Positions 1-5,410 of a DNA stretch of 11,661 nt are shown in pieces. The stretch is from SZUA-229 sp036567985 (GTDB lineage: Bacteria > Pseudomonadota > Gammaproteobacteria > SZUA-229). The notes beneath the pieces were generated by a model that was given only the letters and a program-made list of their open reading frames with translations, did not search any database and had not been told where the DNA came from. The translations under genes and the position numbers were made by a program. The number at the start of each line of letters is the position of its first letter. Position 1 is the first letter of the stretch. The stretch lies in assembly GCA_036567985.1 (NCBI GenBank), contig DATCTK010000028.1, forward strand, positions 1 through 11,661, read 5' to 3'.

Positions 1-41
1 CTGTTGCGGATTATGGCCAGCCCCGCCATAATCCGCAACAG
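1..41. repeat. Perfect 16-bp inverted repeat (fold-back) at window edge
   Basis: Bases 1-16 (ctgttgcggattatgg) are the exact reverse complement of bases 26-41, separated by 9 bases. The 26-41 arm is the expected ccmA coding sequence just after the P-loop (codons for LLRIM). The 1-16 arm replaces what should be the next ccmA codons and breaks the family consensus. A perfect palindrome at the very end of a sequence, inside a conserved gene, is typical of a fold-back chimera at a contig end, though a genuine rearrangement cannot be excluded. Confidence 0.8.
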
Positions 42-185
42 GCTGGTTTTACCACTGCCATTGCGGCCCTCCACGCGCAACACCTGACCCGCCGCCAGAC
101 AGAAGGCCAGCCCGTCAAACAGGTCTCTGTAACCTCTGCTGCAACTGATGGAATCAATGTGTAAACCGGCGGACGCGTCGGTCAT
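1..185 (-). CDS. ccmA: CcmA, heme exporter ATP-binding protein (partial, N-terminus only)
   Basis: This is the first ~60 residues of an ABC ATPase, starting at ATG 185-183 and running off the left edge. The translation has a beta-strand region, then LFDGLAFCLAAGQVLRVEG, a Walker A motif GRNGSGKT and SLLRIMAGLA. That wording (LF-x-GL-x-F-x-L-x-x-G, then the P-loop and LLRI-x-AGL) is typical of CcmA, the cytosolic ATPase of the CcmABCDE machinery that releases heme-loaded CcmE for cytochrome c maturation. ccmA is usually the first gene of the ccm operon, so the rest should lie to the left. After AGLA the family normally continues with RPD-x-GxV, but here the frame reads AIIRN, because the outermost bases are an inverted copy of the gene itself (see repeat 1-41). 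The last few codons are therefore doubtful. No signature motif or Walker B is present in the window, so other short ABC ATPases are not strictly excluded. Confidence 0.8.
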   Translation of the reverse strand, partial: MTDASAGLHIDSISCSRGYRDLFDGLAFCLAAGQVLRVEGRNGSGKTSLLRIMAGLAIIRN

Positions 186-362
186 GAAAGACAACCTGCT
201 TAATTTTGCGAATCGCGATTTTACAGTGTATTGGGCTGAATATACAGTAACGCACCGATTTAATGCGCCGGCACCAAGCCAGTCGAAAACCCACCTTCCA
301 GACAGGAAACAGCGCTGCCAGTGAGCGATTTTCTCGCCACAGGGCGCATTATAACCATCGCT

Positions 363-400
363 AGGGCAAGCATAAATAAGCTTGATTTGTCGCTTGCCCT
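363..400. repeat. 9-bp perfect inverted repeat upstream of pfp
   Basis: AGGGCAAGC (363-371) is the exact reverse complement of GCTTGCCCT (392-400), with a 20-base AT-rich spacer that contains an AAGCTT palindrome. It lies about 150 bases before the pfp start, in the control region shared with ccmA. There is no T-tract, so an intrinsic terminator is unlikely. It could be an operator for a dimeric regulator or an RNA hairpin; the sequence alone does not decide. Confidence 0.45.
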
Positions 401-535
401 GCCTTGGTTCATTATGATTTCCCAAAAATAACTGTGGTTATGGGCTGGCTAAAACACCAGCCGATAACCGGCGGACACTGCGCGCAATGCCAGAAGCCGC
501 ACAGCAGATAACAATAATTAGCAAATGTGGGATAC

Positions 536-540
536 GAGGA
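536..540 (+). promoter_or_regulatory. Ribosome binding site of pfp, decides the start
   Basis: GAGGA at 536-540 lies 8 bases before ATG 549. It falls downstream of the alternative in-frame ATG at 525, so it supports 549 as the real start. The protein then begins MSAKNAFYAQSGGVTAVIN, as expected for the family. Confidence 0.75.
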
Positions 541-548
541 TATCTATA

Positions 549-1805
549 ATGAGCGCAAAAAACGCCTTCTATGCACAATCCGGTGGGGTAACTGCCGTGA
601 TCAATGCGTCCGCCTGTGGCGTCATCGAAACCGCACGCAAGCACAGCGATAAAATCGCCAATGTCTATGCCGGCCGCAATGGCATTATCGGCGCACTGAC
701 AGAAGACCTGATTGATACCAGCAAGGAATCCGCGGAAGACATAGCCGCACTTAAGCACACGCCGTCCGGTGGCTTTGGTTCCTGCCGTTTCAAGCTCAAG
801 AGCCTGGAAGACAATAAAGCGGAATACGAGCGCCTGATCGAGATTTTCAAGGCACACAATATTGGTTACTTTTTCTACAATGGCGGTGGCGATTCCGCCG
901 ACACCTGTTACAAGGTATCCCAGCTGTCAGAAAAAATGGGCTTCCCGGTACAGGCGATTCATGTGCCAAAAACTGTCGACAATGACCTGCCCATCACCGA
1001 CAACTGCCCGGGCTTTGGCTCGGTTGCCAAGTACATTGCGGTGTCGGCGCTGGAAGCTTCCTTCGATGTACGCTCCATGGCCAAAACCTCCACCAAAATT
1101 TTTGTGCTCGAAGTGATGGGTCGTCATGCAGGCTGGATTGCCGCAGCCGGTGGCCTGATTGAAGACGAAGGCATCCCGGTGGTGATCCTGTTCCCTGAGG
1201 TTGAATTCGATAAAGACAAGTTCATGGCCAAGGTGGACGCCAAGGTTAAAGAACACGGCTTCTGTACCATCGTGGTATCGGAAGGCACCCACTGGCCCGA
1301 CGGCACCTTCCTTGCCGAGCAGGGCACCCGCGATTCATTCGGTCACGCCCAGCTGGGCGGTGCCGCACCGGTGGTCGCCAATATGATCAAAGACGCGCTG
1401 GGTTACAAATTCCACTGGGCCGTAGCCGACTACCTGCAACGCGCAGCGCGCCACCTCGCCTCAGAATCCGATGTGGAACAGGCCTATGCACTGGGCGTCA
1501 AGGCGGTTGAATTCGCACTGGAAGGTCACAATTCCATTATGCCCACGGTGGATCGTATTTCCAACAATCCATACAAATGGGAAATTGGCCAGGCACCGCT
1601 GTCGGAAGTGGCCAATGTAGAAAAAATGATGCCCATGGAATACATCAGCGATGATGGTTTTGGCATTACCCAGGCGTGCAAGGATTACCTGTATCCGTTA
1701 ATCAAAGGCGAAGCCTACCCCCCGTATAAAGATAACGGGCTGCCGGATTATGTAACGCTTAAACTGCAGTCAGTGGATAAAAAGCTCGAGCCCTTCGATA
1801 TTTAA
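549..1805 (+). CDS. pfp: Pyrophosphate-dependent 6-phosphofructokinase
   Basis: This 418-residue cytosolic enzyme reversibly phosphorylates fructose 6-phosphate with PPi to give fructose 1,6-bisphosphate and Pi. Visible phosphofructokinase motifs are QSGGVTAVIN near residue 10, NGGGDSAD at 111-118, PKTVDND at 140-146 with the catalytic Asp144, and MGRHAGWIA at 190-198. Two positions point to PPi rather than ATP. Asp115 sits where E. coli PfkA has Gly104, and Lys141 sits where it has Gly124; both are known donor-specificity sites. The sequence resembles the PPi-PFKs of Methylococcus-type bacteria and sulfur-oxidizing symbionts, some of which also act on sedoheptulose and ribulose phosphates; that extra activity is inference here. 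The start at 549 is preferred over ATG 525 because of the ribosome binding site. The next gene, hppA, consumes or supplies PPi, which supports the donor assignment. Confidence 0.95.
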   Translation: MSAKNAFYAQSGGVTAVINASACGVIETARKHSDKIANVYAGRNGIIGALTEDLIDTSKESAEDIAALKHTPSGGFGSCRFKLKSLEDNKAEYERLIEIFKAHNIGYFFYNGGGDSADTCYKVSQLSEKMGFPVQAIHVPKTVDNDLPITDNCPGFGSVAKYIAVSALEASFDVRSMAKTSTKIFVLEVMGRHAGWIAAAGGLIEDEGIPVVILFPEVEFDKDKFMAKVDAKVKEHGFCTIVVSEGTHWPDGTFLAEQGTRDSFGHAQLGGAAPVVANMIKDALGYKFHWAVADYLQRAARHLASESDVEQAYALGVKAVEFALEGHNSIMPTVDRISNNPYKWEIGQAPLSEVANVEKMMPMEYISDDGFGITQACKDYLYPLIKGEAYPPYKDNGLPDYVTLKLQSVDKKLEPFDI

Positions 1806-1822
1806 GGGGCGTGACTGGATCA

Positions 1823-1890
1823 GCAGTATTGAATTGCCAGTCGTTAACTGGCAAATTCAATTAATCTGCTAATTCGCCATTCAATACTGC
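1823..1890 (+). promoter_or_regulatory. Two overlapping, partly exclusive hairpins just after pfp
   Basis: The segment 1829-1840 (TTGAATTGCCAG) can pair with 1848-1860 (CTGGCAAATTCAA), with one bulged A and a 7-base loop. The overlapping segment 1823-1834 (GCAGTATTGAAT) is the exact reverse complement of 1879-1890. The two pairings share bases 1829-1834, so they compete or form a branched structure. There is no run of T after either stem. It may act as a Rho-independent-like 3' end, an RNA stabiliser for pfp, or an attenuator before hppA. Confidence 0.5.
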
Positions 1891-1947
1891 AAACGGTTTT
1901 TAAACAGAAGACCAGTGCAAGGCTTCGATTTAAAACCGGTGATTTAG

Positions 1948-2000
1948 CCTGACCTGTCAGTGGCGATTCTGTTTGTAGCAAGCGCCGCTGACAGGCCAGG
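1948..2000 (+). repeat. 18-bp imperfect inverted repeat in the pfp-hppA gap
   Basis: CCTGACCTGTCAGTGGCG (1948-1965) pairs with 1983-2000 over 18 positions with only two differences, one of which is a G-U wobble in RNA. The loop is 17 bases. It is the most stable-looking structure in the 336-base gap between pfp and hppA and has no T-tract. A smaller GGGGC/GCCCC hairpin follows at 2021-2038. Apart from these and the hairpins after pfp, I see no gene in the gap; an hppA promoter probably lies in its second half, but no clear -35/-10 pair is visible. Confidence 0.55.
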
Positions 2001-2141
2001 TACGTTGCTTAGTAATGGCCGGGGCCGGTCAATGCCCCAGCGGTTATTATCCAACTGGTTTCGAAGAGCCAGGTTTAGCAGCATTTCAAAAATCTGACTC
2101 ATCAAAAAAGTGATCTATCACAATAATAACGGGGGTCAGCC

Positions 2142-4160
2142 ATGTCCGACGGACTAATCTTTGCTCTGGTGTGTGCTTTTATCGGCATCGCCTACGGCAT
2201 TCTTTCTATTTTCAGCATCGTTTCAAAGCCAGCCGGCAATGAGGAAATGCAGCGTATTTCAGCGGCAATCCAGGAAGGCGCTATCGCCTACCTGAATCGC
2301 CAGTACACCACTATTTCCATTGTCGGTGTATTGCTGTTTCTGGTGGTAGGCTTCAGTCTCGACTGGGCCACGGCCATCGGCTTCGCCATCGGTGCGATCT
2401 TCTCCGGTGTTGCCGGTGCCATCGGCATGAATGTGTCAGTGCGCGCCAATGTACGCACCGCCGAAGCCGCCAAAAACGGCATGAATGCCGCCTTCCAGGT
2501 GGCCTTCCGTGGCGGCGCGATCACCGGCATGCTGGTGGTGGGGCTGGGCCTGCTGGGTGTGGCGGGTTACTACGCCATACTGCAGGGCACCGGTTACGGC
2601 GATCCGCTGCATGCACTGGTGGGCATGGCCTTTGGTGGTTCCTTGATTTCCATCTTTGCCCGACTCGGCGGCGGCATTTTCACCAAGGGTGCGGATGTGG
2701 GCGCGGACATTGTCGGCAAGGTGGAAGCTGGTATCCCGGAAGACGACCCGCGCAACCCGGCGGTAATTGCCGACAACGTGGGCGACAATGTGGGCGACTG
2801 TGCCGGTATGGCCGCCGACCTGTTTGAAACCTATGCGGTCACCATTATCGCCACCATGTTACTGGGTAGCCTGCTGGTAGCCGGTGACAGCAGCCAGGCG
2901 GTGCTCTATCCGCTGGTACTGGGTGGTGCCTCAATTATTGCGTCCATCATCGGCACGCTGTTTGTGCGCGTCAATGAAGGCGGCAAGATCATGAATGCGC
3001 TGTATCGTGGCGTGATTGTCTCCGGCCTGCTGGCCGCAGCAGCCTTCTACCCGATTACCACGGGCATGCTGGGTGATGGCCTGATGATCAGCGGCGAGAA
3101 TGTGAGCGCGATTAACCTGTTCTACAGTGCACTGATTGGCCTGGTGCTGACCGCAGCGATGGTGCTGATTACCGAGTATTACACCGCCACTGAATATTCA
3201 CCGGTAAGGCATATTGCCCAGGCCTCCACCACCGGTGACGGCACCAATGTAATTGCCGGCCTGGGGGTTTCAATGAAATCCACAGCACTGCCGGTACTGG
3301 CGGTCTGTGCCTCCATCTGGGGTGCGCATTACCTGGCCGGGCTGTATGGCATTGCCATCGCCGCCACCGCCATGCTCTCCATGACCGGCATGATAGTCGC
3401 GCTGGATGCCTATGGCCCGATCACCGACAACGCCGGCGGTATTGCGGAAATGGCCGGCCTGCCGGATGATATTCGCAATATCACCGACCCGCTGGATGCA
3501 GTGGGCAATACCACCAAGGCGGTCACCAAGGGCTATGCCATCGGCTCGGCCGGCCTGGCCACGCTGGTGCTGTTCGCCGACTATACCCATAACCTGGGCG
3601 GTGACACGGTGTTCGAACTGTCCAACCACATGGTGATTATCGGCCTGTTTATCGGTGGCCTGGTGCCCTACCTGTTCGGCGCCATGGCGATGGAAGCGGT
3701 GGGCCGCGCTGCCGGTGGCATCGTCAATGAAGTGCGTCGCCAGTTCAGGGAGATGCCCGGCATTATGGACTACACGCAGAAGCCGGATTACTCGAAAGCG
3801 GTTGATATGCTGACCAAATCGGCGATCAAGGAGATGATGATTCCTTCCCTGCTGCCGGTACTGGTACCTGTGCTGGTGGGTGTATTGCTGGGTAAGGAAG
3901 CCTTAGGCGGCATGCTAATCGGGGCAATTATCACCGGTATCTTTGTTGCCATTTCCATGACCACCGGCGGTGGTGCCTGGGATAATGCCAAGAAATACAT
4001 CGAGGATGGCAATTTCGGCGGCAAGGGCTCCGATGCGCATAAAGCGGCTGTTACCGGTGATACGGTGGGCGACCCCTACAAGGACACCGCAGGCCCTGCC
4101 ATCAACCCACTGATCAAGATTATGAATATCGTTGCGCTGATGATTATCCCAATTCTCTAG
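2142..4160 (+). CDS. hppA: K+-independent, proton-translocating membrane pyrophosphatase
   Basis: This 672-residue polytopic membrane protein couples PPi hydrolysis to proton transport across the inner membrane and can run in reverse. Its length and many hydrophobic segments fit the usual 16-17 helices. The PPi/Mg site is clear. The stretch at about 180-220 contains GGGIFTKGADVGADIVGKVE, EDDPRNPAVIADN and VGDNVGD. A second acidic cluster near the C-terminus reads GDTVGDPYKDTAGPAINP (639-656). GNTTKAVT at 455-462 carries Lys459 and Thr462, the known signature of the K+-independent H+-pumping subfamily; K+-dependent enzymes have Ala and usually Gly/Ala there. A GGGGGT ribosome binding site lies 5 bases before the ATG. 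It follows pfp in the same direction, so PPi made or used by Pfp is linked to the proton gradient. Confidence 0.96.
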   Translation: MSDGLIFALVCAFIGIAYGILSIFSIVSKPAGNEEMQRISAAIQEGAIAYLNRQYTTISIVGVLLFLVVGFSLDWATAIGFAIGAIFSGVAGAIGMNVSVRANVRTAEAAKNGMNAAFQVAFRGGAITGMLVVGLGLLGVAGYYAILQGTGYGDPLHALVGMAFGGSLISIFARLGGGIFTKGADVGADIVGKVEAGIPEDDPRNPAVIADNVGDNVGDCAGMAADLFETYAVTIIATMLLGSLLVAGDSSQAVLYPLVLGGASIIASIIGTLFVRVNEGGKIMNALYRGVIVSGLLAAAAFYPITTGMLGDGLMISGENVSAINLFYSALIGLVLTAAMVLITEYYTATEYSPVRHIAQASTTGDGTNVIAGLGVSMKSTALPVLAVCASIWGAHYLAGLYGIAIAATAMLSMTGMIVALDAYGPITDNAGGIAEMAGLPDDIRNITDPLDAVGNTTKAVTKGYAIGSAGLATLVLFADYTHNLGGDTVFELSNHMVIIGLFIGGLVPYLFGAMAMEAVGRAAGGIVNEVRRQFREMPGIMDYTQKPDYSKAVDMLTKSAIKEMMIPSLLPVLVPVLVGVLLGKEALGGMLIGAIITGIFVAISMTTGGGAWDNAKKYIEDGNFGGKGSDAHKAAVTGDTVGDPYKDTAGPAINPLIKIMNIVALMIIPIL

Positions 4161-4191
4161 TCAGATAATTAACCCGCTGAAGCAGCAGGCC

Positions 4192-4238
4192 GGTTGAATA
4201 AAAAAGCTACTCCTTATGGGGGGTTTATTAATTCAACC
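4192..4238 (+). other. AT-rich extended hairpin after hppA
   Basis: GGTTGAAT (4192-4199) is the exact reverse complement of 4231-4238. Inside it an A-run faces a T-rich run, and ACTCC faces a run of G with a TTAT loop. Together they make one long imperfect stem 31 bases after the hppA stop. It has no T-tract and probably protects or processes the hppA mRNA end, ahead of the strong terminator downstream. Confidence 0.4.
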
Positions 4239-4273
4239 ACTGAATTAGAATGATGCACGGCAAACAACACCTT

Positions 4274-4305
4274 AGCCGCCAGCTGTAACAAGCTGGCGGC
4301 TTTTT
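4274..4305 (+). terminator. Intrinsic terminator of the pfp-hppA unit
   Basis: AGCCGCCAGCT (4274-4284) and AGCTGGCGGCT (4291-4301) form a perfect 11-bp GC-rich stem with a 6-base GTAACA loop, followed by a T-run at 4301-4305. This is a textbook Rho-independent terminator. It sits only 30 bases before the next start codon. Confidence 0.92.
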
Positions 4306-4335
4306 ATTCACCGTGCTCAAACAAGGTTGACCAGT

Positions 4336-4896
4336 ATGACAGACCTAGCGACAACCGATTCAGACAACTCATCCGCCTACCGTGTGGCGATTATTTCCGA
4401 CACCCACGGCAGCATAAACAGTCAGGTTCTGCAGGCGATTAGCGGCTGCGAACAGGTTGTGCATGCGGGTGATATCTGTGGTGCCCATGTGCTGTCGCAG
4501 CTCAGGGAAATATGCCCACAGGTCACGGCCGTTGCCGGCAATAATGATGCGCCCGGGCTGTGGGCAGAAATTGAAACCCAGATTGTCGCCGCCCTGCCAG
4601 AGGTAACAGAGATCCAGCTGCCAGGTGGTACACTGGCCATCGAACATGGCCATCAGCACGGCATGCACAAGCCCGACCATGCCTCTTTGCGCGCGGCACA
4701 TCCCGAGGCCAGGGCCATTGTCTATGGTCATACCCATAAAATGCTGGTGGATGATGAACAATCACCCTGGGTGGTCAACCCGGGCGCTGCAGGTGCCACG
4801 CGCACGAATGGCGGCCCTTCCTGCCTGATTCTGAGCATTGAAAACGATAGCTGGGATTTTGAAATGCTGCGCTTCGAGGATGAGGCTGCAGCCTGA
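4336..4896 (+). CDS. YfcE/MJ0936-type metallophosphoesterase
   Basis: This 186-residue protein has all the motifs of the small calcineurin-like phosphodiesterases: SDTHG (Asp22, His24), HAGDICG (Asp46), AGNND (Asn69-Asn70-Asp71), EHGHQHG (His104) and YGHTHK (His132, His134). These bind a two-metal centre, and VNPGA (147-151) closes the fold as in YfcE. It should be a soluble Mn-dependent phosphodiesterase or phosphatase; the natural substrate of this family is generally unknown. ATG 4336 is chosen because AAGG at 4323-4326 is well spaced; an in-frame TTG at 4327 would overlap that site. The first ~14 residues are polar and low in homology signal. The strong terminator upstream separates it from hppA, so it needs its own promoter, which must lie in or before the terminator region. 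It converges with the CBS gene, leaving only 9 bases between the stop codons. Confidence 0.9.
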   Translation: MTDLATTDSDNSSAYRVAIISDTHGSINSQVLQAISGCEQVVHAGDICGAHVLSQLREICPQVTAVAGNNDAPGLWAEIETQIVAALPEVTEIQLPGGTLAIEHGHQHGMHKPDHASLRAAHPEARAIVYGHTHKMLVDDEQSPWVVNPGAAGATRTNGGPSCLILSIENDSWDFEMLRFEDEAAA

Positions 4897-4905
4897 AGAT
4901 TGTCG

Positions 4906-5334
4906 TTATAAATCTGCCTGCCTCAACAAATGGACTGCAAGCTTAACAAAATCCACCGAGGTGATGATTCCCCTGAGCTGCTGGTTTTCCACCACCGGCA
5001 GGCAACTGCTCTTCTTATGGGTAAAATACTCCGCCGCTTTGAGCAGATCCATATCCGGCGTGATCGACTCACAGTCCCTGCTCATAATCTCACCTACCGG
5101 CGTTCTCTGCTCACGTTTCTGCAGGCCGTTTAGACCGAATTTTTCCACCATATTAAAGGCATGATTCAACAGGCTGCGCTGTGTCAGTACACCGATATAA
5201 TTCCCGCTGTCACTGTCAATCACCGGTAGATGACGCACACCCTTAGCCTTCATCAGCATACGCGCCTGATACACAGATTCCGATTCGTTAACACAGGTGA
5301 CATCGCTAATCATGATATCGCTCACTGTTTTCAT
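4906..5334 (-). CDS. Two-CBS-domain protein
   Basis: This 142-residue soluble protein consists almost entirely of a Bateman module. CBS1 spans about residues 7-60 (DIMISDVTCVNESESVYQA, then GVRHLPVIDSDSGNYIGVLT). CBS2 spans about 83-137 (EIMSRDCESITPDMDLLKA, then SSCLPVVENQQLRGIITSVD). Such stand-alone modules bind adenine nucleotides and act as energy or ligand sensors for a partner; no catalytic domain is fused here. It starts 76 bases downstream of the histidine kinase gene on the same strand, so co-transcription and a shared signalling role are possible but unproven. The Shine-Dalgarno is weak (GGGG a few bases before the ATG). Its actual partner cannot be read from the sequence. Confidence 0.88.
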   Translation of the reverse strand: MKTVSDIMISDVTCVNESESVYQARMLMKAKGVRHLPVIDSDSGNYIGVLTQRSLLNHAFNMVEKFGLNGLQKREQRTPVGEIMSRDCESITPDMDLLKAAEYFTHKKSSCLPVVENQQLRGIITSVDFVKLAVHLLRQADL

Positions 5335-5410
5335 AGGCAGCCCCGTTGTTTTATGAGGTTATGAACATAAGTTGATTGCGCAATGAACGCAAATAAAATG
5401 ACTGGCTCAG

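Larger units (their letters stand above)
186..548. other. Intergenic region between divergent ccmA and pfp
   Basis: This 363-base spacer should hold promoters for both divergent genes. I see no convincing coding sequence. Visible elements are a 10-base palindrome aatcgcgatt at 211-220 close to the ccmA start, an AT-rich stretch at 220-250, a 9-bp inverted repeat at 363-400, and a short GGCTGG/CCAGCC hairpin at 443-462. No -35/-10 pair with good spacing stood out for either gene. Confidence 0.6.

Noticed and set aside
525..548. Upstream in-frame ATG as the pfp start
   Set aside because: The GAGGA ribosome binding site lies downstream of it and upstream of ATG 549, and the eight extra residues do not fit the family N-terminus.
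438..857. 139-residue minus-strand open frame overlapping the pfp start
   Set aside because: Most of it is antisense to the well-supported pfp gene and it has no recognisable domain or ribosome binding site.
1823..2000. Integron attC site or small inverted-repeat transposable element
   Set aside because: The palindromes lack the paired AAC/GTT core sites of attC, and no target-site duplication or integrase/transposase is visible.
1806..2141. Fluoride riboswitch controlling the pyrophosphatase gene
   Set aside because: The conserved fluoride aptamer segments are not recognisable in this spacer by eye.
3270..3629. 119-residue minus-strand open frame inside hppA
   Set aside because: It is antisense to a conserved membrane pyrophosphatase region and its Gly/His-rich content mirrors the GC-rich codons of hppA.
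4838..5164. 108-residue plus-strand open frame across the metallophosphoesterase/CBS junction
   Set aside because: It overlaps the end of one real gene and is antisense to the other; there is no domain similarity and no ribosome binding site.
5375..5384. Palindrome ATTGCGCAAT between the kinase and CBS genes
   Set aside because: A 10-base palindrome without a T-tract or flanking promoter elements is too short to call a terminator or operator.
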